DNA from: Ruminococcus sp.
GTDB lineage: Bacteria; Bacillota; Clostridia; Oscillospirales; Acutalibacteraceae
Assembly (NCBI GenBank): GCA_017458105.1
Contig: JAFTGC010000005.1
Span: forward strand, 1-47,823
Direction of reading: 5' to 3'
Length of the DNA stretch: 47,823 nucleotides
The notes beneath the pieces are model-generated. The model did not search any database. It saw nothing but the letters and a program-made list of their open reading frames with translations, and was not told the origin of the DNA. Both the position numbers and the translations under genes were made by a program. Positions within the stretch are counted from its first letter, which is position 1. Each line of letters opens with the position of its first letter. Below, one piece after another: positions 7,932-16,899 of this stretch.

Positions 7932-8627
7932 GTGATCGCTATTTCTGACAAAAGAACAGTGCTTATTGTCGAAGATGACAATAAGATGCGTACAACGGTT
8001 ATGGACTACCTCTCCTTAAACGGTTTTAATGTACTCTCGGCTGAGGACGGCGAGGTGGCACTTGAGGTTTTTAAAGCCAATAAATCATGTGTTGATATAA
8101 TCCTTCTTGATGGTATGCTGCCAAAGCTTGATGGTCTGGAAGTGCTAAAAACAATAAGACGAATGAGTATGGTGCCTGTTATTATGATTTCTGCCCGTGA
8201 ATCCGAGATGGACCAACTCCGGGGATTTTACAACGGTGCGGATAATTACATTACCAAGCCGTTTTTACTCAGTATTTTAAAGGAGCAGATTAACGCCCTG
8301 CTCAACAGAACATCTCCAAAAGTTGAGGATCATATTATCCGTGGTGCTATCAGAATTGACACCAACCTTCACAGGCTTTATATAGATGAAGTGGAGGTTT
8401 ACACTACACCTAAGGAATATGACCTGCTGATGTATTTTATTGAGAATGAAAAAATTGTGCTTGACCGCAACCAAATTCTTGACAGAGTTTGGGGTATGGA
8501 TTACTACGGCGATTTTCGCACAGTTGATACTATAATCAAACAGCTCAGGCGAAAACTGACCGACAGGCACAAGTACATAAAATCTGTATATGGTGTAGGC
8601 TATTACTTTGAGGTTGATAATGTTTAA
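7932..8627 (+). CDS. OmpR/PhoB-family response regulator
   Basis: 231 residues. Receiver domain about 8-120: acidic pair in IVEDD, phospho-acceptor Asp60 in ILLDGMLPKLDG, conserved Lys in YITKPF. DNA-binding winged helix about 130-228 with TPKEYDLLMYFIEN and RTVDTIIKQLRRKL. It would be phosphorylated by the kinase encoded next, which overlaps it by eight bases. The start is uncertain: GTG 7932 directly abuts GGAGG, leaving no spacing, whereas ATT 7941, three codons on, has ideal spacing from GGAGGGTGATC. Target genes are unknown. Confidence 0.9.
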   Translation: MIAISDKRTVLIVEDDNKMRTTVMDYLSLNGFNVLSAEDGEVALEVFKANKSCVDIILLDGMLPKLDGLEVLKTIRRMSMVPVIMISARESEMDQLRGFYNGADNYITKPFLLSILKEQINALLNRTSPKVEDHIIRGAIRIDTNLHRLYIDEVEVYTTPKEYDLLMYFIENEKIVLDRNQILDRVWGMDYYGDFRTVDTIIKQLRRKLTDRHKYIKSVYGVGYYFEVDNV

Positions 8628-10050
8628 AAAAATTTCAATAAAGTATGCTCTGAGCACTGTGGCGGTTATTTCACTTGTAACGATTATTTTTATTCCTATT
8701 TATATGTATGTCCAAAAATCAATTTACATCAACCTTGAAATAAGCAAAATGGAAGAATTTCTCGGCTCGATTCCCAGACTTGTGGATTTATCCGACTCAG
8801 ATAAAATCGGCAGTTTTCTTGAAAATAATAATGAAAGAAATTATAGCGTCAATATTTACGGTGATAATTTAAGACTTATTTACTCCACACAGCATCCTAT
8901 GCAAAGTAGCGATAAACAAAACGATCACAAACTTTCTAAAAATTTATTGAAAAATTATTCCGAAAACGCAGAACCGATTTACCGCGACGAACAGTATTTT
9001 AACGGTGAATCCATAGTGGTGAGAAAAATCATCAAATCCGACAACAAACAATACTACATCAATATAAGACGCGGACTAAAGAGCATTAATTCGATATTTT
9101 CATATACCAACGGCGTGCTTATTTTTATTCTAATAATGTATATGGTCGTTTGCCTTTTGGTGCTGTTTTTAGTTACGGGGGGATTTACAAAGTCAATTAG
9201 AAGGCTCAACAGTGTGGTTCAGAAAATTTCGGAGAACGACTATTCCGTCAGGTATGAGGGCAAAATTTCAAAGGACGAAGTCGGCACACTTGCCCAAAAT
9301 TTTAATAATATGGCGGATACAATTCAGGATAATATCAACTCTATTAATAACTACAATTTTCTTCTTAAAGAGGATATTGACCACCTCAGAGAATATGAGG
9401 AGCTTCGCAAACAGTTTGTACGCAACACTACTCACGAGCTCAAAACACCGCTGGCGATAATTTCAAGCCAAATTGAAATGATGCGGTGTATTAAAGACGA
9501 GGAAAAAAGTAATTATTATTATAATTCTGCCCAGGAAGAAATCAAAAAAATGAGCAGTCTTATAACAAGTTTTTTGAATTATTCTGTTGAAGAAAGAGAA
9601 ACTTTCAGAAGTAAAGCAGGTGAAATTAATCTTTCCGAACAAATTGAAAACCTTTGCAACAACTGTTCAAGCTGGATGTTCACAAAGAATATAAAACTCC
9701 TGCGTAAAATTGAAAGCGGCTGCATTGCTCATATTTCGGTAACCCATGTTGAGCATATTTTTAATAATTTTATCACAAATGCCGTTAAGCATACAAGTAA
9801 AAATGGCAAAATAGTTGTTACTCTCTCAAAATTGGAGAACGGCTGCAGGCTCGCAGTGTTTAACGAGGGCAGTCAAATAAGAGAGGAAAATCTAAGTAAA
9901 ATATGGACGGAATTTTACACATCCAGTAAAGAAAAGGACAATGTTGGCTTAGGCCTCTTTATTGTAAAAGAAATTTCCCTTATGAATGGAATGAACTGTG
10001 GAGTGGAAAATAAGAATTCCGGCGTTGATTTTTGGTTCGATTTTGTTTAA
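8620..10050 (+). CDS. Membrane sensor histidine kinase
   Basis: 476 residues. Membrane helices about 7-30 and 165-190 enclose a roughly 135-residue extracellular sensor domain with no family I recognise. A HAMP linker follows (about 190-245), then HisKA with His272 in TTHELKTPLAII, and a HATPase with N-box NNFITNAVKHT and G-box VGLGLFIVKEIS. ATG 8620 is chosen (GAGG six bases upstream); it overlaps the response-regulator stop by eight bases, so translation is coupled. A bidirectional hairpin terminates the operon at about 10061-10086. Confidence 0.9.
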   Translation: MFKKISIKYALSTVAVISLVTIIFIPIYMYVQKSIYINLEISKMEEFLGSIPRLVDLSDSDKIGSFLENNNERNYSVNIYGDNLRLIYSTQHPMQSSDKQNDHKLSKNLLKNYSENAEPIYRDEQYFNGESIVVRKIIKSDNKQYYINIRRGLKSINSIFSYTNGVLIFILIMYMVVCLLVLFLVTGGFTKSIRRLNSVVQKISENDYSVRYEGKISKDEVGTLAQNFNNMADTIQDNINSINNYNFLLKEDIDHLREYEELRKQFVRNTTHELKTPLAIISSQIEMMRCIKDEEKSNYYYNSAQEEIKKMSSLITSFLNYSVEERETFRSKAGEINLSEQIENLCNNCSSWMFTKNIKLLRKIESGCIAHISVTHVEHIFNNFITNAVKHTSKNGKIVVTLSKLENGCRLAVFNEGSQIREENLSKIWTEFYTSSKEKDNVGLGLFIVKEISLMNGMNCGVENKNSGVDFWFDFV

Positions 10051-10060
10051 CAGTAAAAAT

Positions 10061-10086
10061 TACCGCACGGTTTGTGCAGTATTTTT
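10061..10086. terminator. Bidirectional terminator between histidine kinase and enzyme I genes
   Basis: GCAC (10065-10068) and GTGC (10074-10077) form the stem, extended by TAC/GTA beyond one mismatch, followed by TTTTT on the plus strand; the minus strand also has a T run. It touches the enzyme I stop codon. Confidence 0.55.
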
Positions 10087-11752
10087 ATATTGTAAGCAAC
10101 ACTGACTTTAGATAATTGTAAATTTCTTCCTCTGTTTTCATATCCATAACCGTTCCGGCAATTTTATCAGCGTCGGTTTTTGTCCATTGTGAAATCTGCT
10201 TTTTTGTTTTTTCTGTTGCCAACGGGTGAACGCTGAAGTTTTTTAACCCAAACGAAATAAGCAGAGGAATCATCATCGGGTCGGCGGCTGATTCACCGCA
10301 GAGTTCTACGGGGATTCCTTTTTTCAGTCCGCATTCTATTATATACCGTATAAGTCTTAAAACACTTGGCTGAAATACAGAATATAGGTTAGAAACCTCG
10401 GAATTATTTCTGTCACAAGCCGTTATATATGCCGCAAGGTCATTTGAGCCAATGCTGAAAAAATCGGCTTCGTCAGCAAGCAAGTCGGCAATCAGTCCTG
10501 CTGACGGGGTTTCTATCATAATGCCGACTTTAATTTGTCTGTCAAAAGCAACCCCCTCAGCTTTCAGCTCGGATTTAGCTTTGTCAATAAGCAGCTTGCA
10601 GTCCCGCACTTCTTCCACCGTGGTTATAAACGGCAACAAAATTTTTATATTTCCAAAGATACTTGCACGAAGAATCGCCCTGATTTGTGTAATGAAAAAA
10701 TCACGGTTTTTAAGACTGTAACGCACAGCACGGCAACCCAAAAACGGGTTTTCTTCCTGTTTAAGATAGTTAACCGACTTGTCACCGCCGATGTCGGCAG
10801 TGCGTATATTCAGCGGTTTTCCGTTTAGCAAAAGTGCGGTTTGCTTGTAAATTTCAAACTGTTCGTCCTCAGTAGGGGGCAATGCCCTGCCCATAAACAG
10901 AAACTCCGTTCTGAAAAGCCCCACGCCGTCTGATGTCAAAGACTTGACGGAATCTTCTTTATTTGAAATATTGCATAATACTTTATAATCACGGTTGTAT
11001 TTTGGAACAGTGTTGTTGTTTAGAATGTTTTTTTGCCTGACATTGTAATTTTTGATTGTATCGTTATTCGGCTGACTTATTATTTTGCCGTTTGTTCCGT
11101 CAACAATAACCCGGCTGTCCTCGGTCAGTGAGAGTGCATCTTTTACGCCGAAAACCGCCGGAATCCCCATTGAACGCAGAATAATTGCAGAATGTGAAAC
11201 AAAACTGCCTTTTTCGGCGATTATTCCTACGGTGTTTTCCGTGTTAATGCCGGCTGTCATTGACGGTGTAATATCTGATAGCACAAGCACAGTGTTTTTT
11301 GGAACAGAATGAAGGTCGAGTTTTTCGGTTCCGCTTATTGCACCAATCAGCTCGTTTTTAATGTCTGTAATGTCAGCAATACGCTGTTTTGTGTAATTGT
11401 CATTTGCCGATGTCAGTGTTTCGATGGATTCACTTAATATCTGTTCAACTGCCAAAACAGCACTCAGTCCGCCGTCAATTAATCGATCTGCTTTCTCGGT
11501 GAAAAATTTGTCTTTGGCTATCATAATGTGAATTTCCAGTATTTTAGCGTCATCAACTGAAAATTTTCTTATTTTTTTAGCACGCTCAGCCGTCTTTTGA
11601 CAAAACTTTTCAACGGCATTCTCAAATTTTTTTAATTCGGTTGTTTTATCAATCGAATTTTTTTCGTTTTGTTCGGCAAATGTCCTGATGATTTTTCTAA
11701 CTTTGCCTGTTCCGATTCCGTCTGAAACAGCTATACCTTTGATTATTTTCAT
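10085..11752 (-). CDS. ptsI: Divergent phosphoenolpyruvate-protein phosphotransferase (PTS enzyme I)
   Basis: 555 residues, near the usual 570. Active-site His187 lies in GSFVSHSAIILRSMGIPA. PEP-binding segments follow: RTEFLFMGRALP, LNIRTADIGGDK, NPFLGCRAVRYSL, and near the end VELCGESAADP with the conserved Cys. The protein transfers phosphate from PEP to HPr. Several normally invariant positions differ: KGSFVSHSA where GGxTSHSA is usual, and SIGSNDLAAYITACDRNN where IGTNDLxQYxxAxDRxN is usual. It may be a second or specialised enzyme I; no HPr or enzyme II gene is near. ATG 11752 is chosen because AAGGTG lies seven bases upstream. Confidence 0.85.
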   Translation of the reverse strand: MKIIKGIAVSDGIGTGKVRKIIRTFAEQNEKNSIDKTTELKKFENAVEKFCQKTAERAKKIRKFSVDDAKILEIHIMIAKDKFFTEKADRLIDGGLSAVLAVEQILSESIETLTSANDNYTKQRIADITDIKNELIGAISGTEKLDLHSVPKNTVLVLSDITPSMTAGINTENTVGIIAEKGSFVSHSAIILRSMGIPAVFGVKDALSLTEDSRVIVDGTNGKIISQPNNDTIKNYNVRQKNILNNNTVPKYNRDYKVLCNISNKEDSVKSLTSDGVGLFRTEFLFMGRALPPTEDEQFEIYKQTALLLNGKPLNIRTADIGGDKSVNYLKQEENPFLGCRAVRYSLKNRDFFITQIRAILRASIFGNIKILLPFITTVEEVRDCKLLIDKAKSELKAEGVAFDRQIKVGIMIETPSAGLIADLLADEADFFSIGSNDLAAYITACDRNNSEVSNLYSVFQPSVLRLIRYIIECGLKKGIPVELCGESAADPMMIPLLISFGLKNFSVHPLATEKTKKQISQWTKTDADKIAGTVMDMKTEEEIYNYLKSVLLTI

Positions 11753-11805
11753 ATTATTCACCTTGACTTTTGTGTTAATTTCCGCCAATATAAATCGTTT
11801 ATATC

Positions 11806-11835
11806 ATTATATACACCGGCTCGGATCCAAGTCAA
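11806..11835 (-). promoter_or_regulatory. Promoter for enzyme I gene
   Basis: Read on the minus strand: TTGACT (11835-11830), 18-base spacer, TATAAT (11811-11806), about 54 bases ahead of the chosen start. Confidence 0.6.
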
Positions 11836-11918
11836 GAAAAATCCGTATTCATTAAAAACAGAGGAAAAAATTTTTAATATTTTCAAATGATAAACCGGAA
11901 ATATTCCCATATGTATTA

Positions 11919-11947
11919 TTGACATTGCCAAATGGAAGTGATACAAT
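11919..11947 (+). promoter_or_regulatory. Promoter for cysK
   Basis: TTGACA (11919-11924), 17-base spacer, TACAAT (11942-11947), a near-consensus promoter about 107 bases before cysK. Confidence 0.75.
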
Positions 11948-12017
11948 AAAACCCATAGGGCAGATAGGTAATAAGGTTTTCCTTTTAAAAAATCATTTAT
12001 CTGTCAACCATTTTACG

Positions 12018-12032
12018 GTACAAAGTTTGTAC
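12018..12032 (+). promoter_or_regulatory. Palindrome in the cysK leader (possible operator)
   Basis: GTACAAA (12018-12024), single centre base G, TTTGTAC (12026-12032), a perfect 7-bp palindrome lying between the promoter and the ribosome site. It could be a binding site for a cysteine-metabolism regulator; the regulator was not identified. Confidence 0.35.
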
Positions 12033-12053
12033 ACAATACGAAGGGAGTATTTT

Positions 12054-12983
12054 ATGAAAGCATATAAAAAGGTAACAGATTTAATAGGAAATACACCGCT
12101 TTTGGAGCTTGAAAATTACAACAAGTCCCAGAATTTGTCGGCAAAAATTTATGGTAAGTTAGAATATTTTAACCCGGCAGGCAGTGTAAAGGATAGAATT
12201 GCAAAGGCTATGATTGATGACGCTGAGGCAAAGGGACTTTTAAAGCCAAACGCAGTAATTATCGAGCCAACCAGTGGTAACACAGGTATTGGTCTTGCAG
12301 CTGTTGCAGCTTCAAGAGGCTACAAGATTATTCTCACAATGCCTGAAACCATGAGTATTGAACGCAGAAATCTACTTAAGGCATACGGTGCAGAGCTTGT
12401 TCTTACAGAAGGTGCAAAGGGCATGAAGGGTGCCATTGCCAAGGCTCAGGAGCTTGCTTCAAGCACACCAAACAGCTTTATTCCAAGTCAGTTTACAAAC
12501 GAGGCTAACCCTGCGGCTCACCTTGCTTCAACAGGCCCTGAGATATGGGACGATACAGACGGCGAGGTTGATATTTTTGTAGCAGGTGTCGGCACAGGCG
12601 GAACAATCTCCGGCGTAGGCGAGTACCTCAAGAGCAAGAACCCTAATGTTAAGGTTATCGCAGTTGAGCCGTCAGGTTCACCGGTGCTTTCCAAGGGTAC
12701 TCCGGGTCCGCACAAAATCCAGGGTATTGGTGCAGGCTTTGTTCCTGATACACTTGACACTGATGTTTATGACGAAATCATCGCAATAGAAAACGAGGCT
12801 GCTTTTGAAACAGGCAGAAACCTTGCAAGGATTGAAGGTCTCCTCGTGGGAATTTCTTCAGGTGCGGCTGTTTATGCTGCAACTCAGGTTGCAAAACGCC
12901 CTGAGAACAAGGGTAAAGTAATCGTTGCCCTTCTTCCTGATACAGGCGAGCGTTACCTCTCAACACCAATGTTCGCTGACTAA
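12054..12983 (+). CDS. cysK: Cysteine synthase A (O-acetylserine sulfhydrylase)
   Basis: 309 residues, the normal CysK length. PLP lysine Lys46 sits in [29 protein letters not shown] is the substrate/phosphate-binding loop and [15 protein letters not shown] is the PLP-phosphate loop; the end has [12 protein letters not shown]. It makes cysteine from O-acetylserine and sulfide. ATG 12054 is chosen because AAGGGAG lies seven bases before it and family similarity begins there. It is a single-gene unit with its own promoter and terminator. Its presence near taurine uptake and PAPS genes fits a sulfur-rich region. Confidence 0.96.
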   Translation: MKAYKKVTDLIGNTPLLELENYNKSQNLSAKIYGKLEYFNPAGSVKDRIAKAMIDDAEAKGLLKPNAVIIEPTSGNTGIGLAAVAASRGYKIILTMPETMSIERRNLLKAYGAELVLTEGAKGMKGAIAKAQELASSTPNSFIPSQFTNEANPAAHLASTGPEIWDDTDGEVDIFVAGVGTGGTISGVGEYLKSKNPNVKVIAVEPSGSPVLSKGTPGPHKIQGIGAGFVPDTLDTDVYDEIIAIENEAAFETGRNLARIEGLLVGISSGAAVYAATQVAKRPENKGKVIVALLPDTGERYLSTPMFAD

Positions 12984-13021
12984 ATGAACTTATCCTAACT
13001 ATCTCCTAATACTTCAAATAT

Positions 13022-13069
13022 AAAAACCACATCGACTGAATCCCCCTTATATTAGTCGGTGTGGTTTTT
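13022..13069. terminator. Bidirectional terminator between cysK and a small minus-strand gene
   Basis: Arms at 13022-13037 and 13054-13069 (AAAAACCACA...CGACT / AGTCG...TGTGGTTTTT) pair over 16 positions with one mismatch. Both ends are A- or T-runs, so it works in both directions. Confidence 0.85.
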
Positions 13070-13071
13070 GT

Positions 13072-13380
13072 TCATTGGATTTTATTATTAAGAATTTTTG
13101 AGAAAGTTTCGGCGAAAGAAATTTTGATTTTTTCCAAAATTTCAGAATTGTTATAAATAACGCCCTCTTCCATTTTGCTGATTGTGTCAACTACAATTGA
13201 CTCTATAAACTCGTCCGGAATGTTCCAAATATTGCCAAAACTGCGGTGAAGGTGCTCTTTTACCAGCGGTTCAACCCTCTTTCGCAGTTCGTGATAAACA
13301 CATTCTGCTCTTTTGTCAAAAACCGTACCATCCTCAGCAACAAATTTTGTAACTGTAACTGTTCTGTGTTCAACTCTCAT
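13072..13380 (-). CDS. Small hypothetical protein
   Basis: 102 residues. Not recognised. The N-terminal part VTKFVAEDGTVFDKRAECVYHE resembles short proteins, often phage-like, that begin with a beta hairpin and a conserved DGxxF...C..YE pattern (split here: EDGTVFDKRAEC and VYHE). The rest is predicted helical and acidic. AAGGAG lies eight bases before ATG 13380 and a bidirectional terminator follows its stop, so it is probably a real, separately transcribed gene. Confidence 0.65.
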   Translation of the reverse strand: MRVEHRTVTVTKFVAEDGTVFDKRAECVYHELRKRVEPLVKEHLHRSFGNIWNIPDEFIESIVVDTISKMEEGVIYNNSEILEKIKISFAETFSKILNNKIQ

Positions 13381-13514
13381 AAAATCTACTCCTTATTTTA
13401 ATAATCAACCAATGTTATTTTATCTTATATATTGTTATTTTGCAAGTGTTTTAACAAAAAATTAAAATAAATTTGTGAATAGTGTTGAATATCCTGCTTA
13501 ATAAATAGTCATAA

Positions 13515-13543
13515 TTGACAACAAAAAAATCCGATTATATAAT
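13515..13543 (+). promoter_or_regulatory. Consensus promoter before the YoaK-like gene
   Basis: TTGACA (13515-13520), 17-base spacer, TATAAT (13538-13543): both boxes match the sigma-A consensus exactly. It is 34 bases ahead of the start at 13577. Confidence 0.85.
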
Positions 13544-13576
13544 AGATATAAAGATAGTATAAAATGGTGAAAAAAG

Positions 13577-14305
13577 ATGAATCAACAACCAAAAAACAAT
13601 GAGGTTGAGCATTACCTTGCGTGTGAACACAGTTCTGTTTTTTATCTTTTAATGATGAGTGCGGGTATGATGGGAGCCTACACATTTAATCTGCGTGGAG
13701 GGGTTTTTTGCAATGCTCAAACAGCCAACCTTGTTATGATGGCAGTGGCTTTAGGCAAACGGGATATTATTATGGGGCTGTATTATCTAATACCGATTTT
13801 CGCTTATCTGGGAGGTATTATAATTTCCGAAGTTCTGCCAAACCCGGTTAAGAGAATTGCCCATGTACGGTGGGATACTTACCTTATAGGGTTTGAAATC
13901 ATCGTGCTGTTTATAATAGGATGGCTGCCGCTCAGCCTGCCGCATCAAATTGTTCAAATTGCAATCAACTTTATCTGTTCAATGCAATACAATACTTTCC
14001 GCCAGAGTGAGGGCGTGCCTATGGCAACGACTTTTTGTACAAATCATATACGGCAGTTCGGCAACAGTACCGTAAAATACATTAGAAAACGCGATTCCGA
14101 TAGCCTTAGGCGAATAAAAATGCACGCAATTATGCTGTTTGTATTCTTCTTGGGGGGACTGTTACTTACCGTGCTGTGCGATTTTATAGCCGAAAAATCA
14201 ATTTGGCTTGCAACAGTTCCGCTTTTGATAGCGTTCATAAGACTTCTGCATGCAGACCTTGTAGAGGAAAGAAACCTCATTGATGAAAAACCGCATGGAC
14301 ATTGA
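13577..14305 (+). CDS. YoaK/DUF1275-family membrane protein
   Basis: 242 residues with about six membrane helices. Family marks include AGMMGAYTFNLRGGVFCNAQTANLVMMA near residues 28-55 (read as AGMMGAYTFNLRGG and CNAQTANLVMMA), and SMQYNTFRQSEG followed by FCTNHIRQFGNS later. Function of DUF1275 proteins is not known. The last helix is followed by a polar tail with several His. A GGTG ribosome site and a perfect consensus promoter precede it. Confidence 0.8.
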   Translation: MNQQPKNNEVEHYLACEHSSVFYLLMMSAGMMGAYTFNLRGGVFCNAQTANLVMMAVALGKRDIIMGLYYLIPIFAYLGGIIISEVLPNPVKRIAHVRWDTYLIGFEIIVLFIIGWLPLSLPHQIVQIAINFICSMQYNTFRQSEGVPMATTFCTNHIRQFGNSTVKYIRKRDSDSLRRIKMHAIMLFVFFLGGLLLTVLCDFIAEKSIWLATVPLLIAFIRLLHADLVEERNLIDEKPHGH

Positions 14306-14358
14306 TACAAAAAACAATAGTGAGTTTTGTTAGATATGCACAATTTAAACTTTACACC

Positions 14359-14387
14359 TTGATATATATTGGTATTTGATTTACAAT
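14359..14387 (+). promoter_or_regulatory. Promoter for the ABC exporter pair
   Basis: TTGATA (14359-14364), 17-base spacer, TACAAT (14382-14387), 20 bases before the ATPase start. Confidence 0.65.
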
Positions 14388-14407
14388 GTATATGGAGGTG
14401 TATTTTT

Positions 14408-15130
14408 ATGAACAGTTTGCTCAGTATTCGTAATCTTACCAAAATATACGGAATGAAAAAGGCTGTTGATGATCTTTCGCTTGAAATCAACAGCGGTGAA
14501 ATATACGGTTTTATCGGTCATAACGGTGCCGGAAAAACCACCACAATCAAATCCTGCTGCGGACTGCTTGAGTTTGACAGCGGCGAAATTTATGTTGACG
14601 GAATGTCTATCCGCAAAAATCCTATGGAATGCAAACGGATAATTTCTTACTTGCCGGATAATCCCGACTTATATGATTTTATGACAGGAATCAAATACTT
14701 GAATTTTATTGCCGATGTTTATCTTATCAACCGTGCCGACAGGGAGGAGCGGATTAAACACTATGCCGATATGTTTGAGATCACCGAAAATCTTGCTCAG
14801 CACATAAACGGCTATTCACACGGTATGAAGCAAAAAATAGCAATAATATCTGCACTTATACATAAACCTAAAATTTTACTTATGGACGAACCCTTTGTTG
14901 GGCTTGACCCAAAGGCTTCATATCTGCTCAAGCAGGAAATGCGTCGGCTTTGCAGTGAGGGAGCTTCGATTTTCTTTTCCACCCATGTGCTGGAGGTTGC
15001 CGAAAAGCTGTGCGATAAAATTGCAATCATAAAAGGGGGCAGGTTAATAATCAGCGGTAATACCGACGAGGTGATTGGCAATACAACCCTTGAGGATGTT
15101 TTTCTGGAACTGGAGGGAAAAGGTGAGTAA
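14408..15130 (+). CDS. ABC exporter ATP-binding protein (BcrA/CcmA type)
   Basis: 240 residues. Walker A GHNGAGKTT near 38-46, Q-loop in LPDNPDLYDFMTG, signature YSHGMKQKIAI, Walker B ILLMDEPFVGLDP and H-loop FFSTHVLEVAEKL. This layout with SHGMKQ belongs to ATPases of ABC-2-type exporters. ATG 14408 is used because GGAGGTG precedes it by six bases; the upstream open frame is leader. The next gene overlaps it by eight bases and encodes the membrane partner. Substrate unknown. Confidence 0.9.
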   Translation: MNSLLSIRNLTKIYGMKKAVDDLSLEINSGEIYGFIGHNGAGKTTTIKSCCGLLEFDSGEIYVDGMSIRKNPMECKRIISYLPDNPDLYDFMTGIKYLNFIADVYLINRADREERIKHYADMFEITENLAQHINGYSHGMKQKIAIISALIHKPKILLMDEPFVGLDPKASYLLKQEMRRLCSEGASIFFSTHVLEVAEKLCDKIAIIKGGRLIISGNTDEVIGNTTLEDVFLELEGKGE

Positions 15131-16751
15131 GATGATTTTTACCCTTGTAAAGCTAAACCTTCATTCAATGTTATATTCTATGTTCACCTTTTTGGGCGGA
15201 AGAAATAAGGACGATAAATCCCGAAACAGCGTTATGCATATTGTTATTATCTGTGCGGTTGTTGTTTTTTTGATAGTGATTTTTGTTTTTTTCTTTTCGA
15301 TTTTTTTAGGCATTTCCATGTTTACATATCCGCAAAAATTCAGGGTTCTTTATCCCTCAATTGCACTTATGAGTGCGACCTTTTTTGCATTTTTGGGAAC
15401 GGTACTCTCAGCACAGTCTTATCTTTTTGAAGCAAAGGACAACGAGCATCTGCTCTCAATGCCGATAAAGCCCGTTCATATCCTGATAAGCAGGTTCGCA
15501 ACGCTGTATGTGCTCAATCTGTTTTATTCAGGAATGATTTTGTTGCCGTCGTTTTTGGTGTATATTTTCTTTTCACGGTTTGATTGGTTAAGTATAGTCG
15601 TGTATTTTTTGGGAATGTTGTGCTTTCCGATTTTACTTACAGCGGTATGTTCGCTTATTGGATTTTTCTTCTACTTTATTTCCTCTAAATTTCCGAACAA
15701 AAAAATTGGCAATGTTACCTTGGGAATAGTATTTTTTGGCATAATTGTTATGCTTTTTATGTTTGCCCGTCCAATGCTTGAACACGCTGTCGAAAATTTG
15801 GAGTTTGCAAAGTATCTGCTCTACAAATATTTTTATCCGTTCTATATGTTTGGCATTGCTGTTACAAATCACAATGTTATATTTTTGTTAGTGATAGTTT
15901 TTGTTTGCGTATTGTCGGCTGTGCTTGTTTGTATGTTAATATCCGCAAAGTATGTCAAGATAATAACCTCTCACAAAGATAAGCGTAAAAAAGTATATGT
16001 CGAAAAACCTATGAAGGTGCGTTCGCCGATGACTGCAATCATTATCAAGGAATTTCGGTATTTTATCTCCAGCCCCGGTTATGTGATGAATGCCTCGCTC
16101 GGCACGATTTTTTCGATAATTTTCGGAATTTATCTTATAAACAACGGTTATGAATTTTCCGGTATGGTTACCGACTATGTGACAAATATCAACTCGCTTG
16201 TTCCGCTTGTGGTGCTTTCGTCGCTCACACTTATGAGCGTTATGAACGACTCAACCGCACCGAGCATTTCTCTCGAGGCAAAAACGCTGTGGATGTTGAA
16301 AACAATGCCTGTTGACTGTACAAAAATACTGTTTGCAAAGTCGTTATTATCACCGGTGATCTCACTGCCGGGAGCTATTATAATGACGGTATGCTCCGTG
16401 ATTGCTATTCCTATGAACGCTGTTGATGTAATTGCAATGATAGTTATTCCTGTTATTGCAGCGTTTTTTTCGGGCCTGTTGGGTGTGTGTATGAACCTTA
16501 TTTTCCCGAGGTTTGACTGGACATCAGAAATAATTGTAATTAAGCAAAGTGCAAGCGTTGTTATCACGCTTTTTTCGTCAGTGTTTGTTGCGCTGTTTCC
16601 GTTCGTTTTTGCAATTTTATTGCCGGCAATGCTTGATGATTTCGCAATTTTTTGGTCATATATAATGCTTCTGGGCTATTTTTTGCTGTTGATTGCAGTA
16701 GAAATGATTTTCTTGAAAACAAAGGGAAAAGAATTATTTAAAAGGTTATAA
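15123..16751 (+). CDS. ABC exporter membrane subunit
   Basis: 542 residues with about twelve predicted membrane helices in two groups, separated by a cytosolic Lys-rich stretch (TSHKDKRKKVYVEKP, about residues 280-295). Similar large permeases pair with single ATPases in Clostridia as exporters of unknown substrate. GTG 15123 is chosen because GGAGG ends six bases before it; ATG 15132 is an alternative. It overlaps the ATPase gene by eight bases, so the two are translated together. No terminator was seen after it. Confidence 0.8.
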   Translation: MSKMIFTLVKLNLHSMLYSMFTFLGGRNKDDKSRNSVMHIVIICAVVVFLIVIFVFFFSIFLGISMFTYPQKFRVLYPSIALMSATFFAFLGTVLSAQSYLFEAKDNEHLLSMPIKPVHILISRFATLYVLNLFYSGMILLPSFLVYIFFSRFDWLSIVVYFLGMLCFPILLTAVCSLIGFFFYFISSKFPNKKIGNVTLGIVFFGIIVMLFMFARPMLEHAVENLEFAKYLLYKYFYPFYMFGIAVTNHNVIFLLVIVFVCVLSAVLVCMLISAKYVKIITSHKDKRKKVYVEKPMKVRSPMTAIIIKEFRYFISSPGYVMNASLGTIFSIIFGIYLINNGYEFSGMVTDYVTNINSLVPLVVLSSLTLMSVMNDSTAPSISLEAKTLWMLKTMPVDCTKILFAKSLLSPVISLPGAIIMTVCSVIAIPMNAVDVIAMIVIPVIAAFFSGLLGVCMNLIFPRFDWTSEIIVIKQSASVVITLFSSVFVALFPFVFAILLPAMLDDFAIFWSYIMLLGYFLLLIAVEMIFLKTKGKELFKRL

Positions 16752-16781
16752 AGGAGAGGGGGATATTTATTGCGATATTGC

Positions 16782-16810
16782 TTGCCATAATTTAGTGCTT
16801 TTGATATAAT
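16782..16810 (+). promoter_or_regulatory. Promoter for the secreted desulfurase-like gene
   Basis: TTGCCA (16782-16787), 17-base spacer, TATAAT (16805-16810). The transcript would carry an A-rich leader of about 80 bases before the AGGAGG at 16891-16896. Confidence 0.7.
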
Positions 16811-16899
16811 AAATATACGAAAACCGTAAAGGTGAAAATTACAGTCAAATAATCAGCTTTAAGCTGAAAATATTATAAAATCATATTTAGGAGGAAAAA

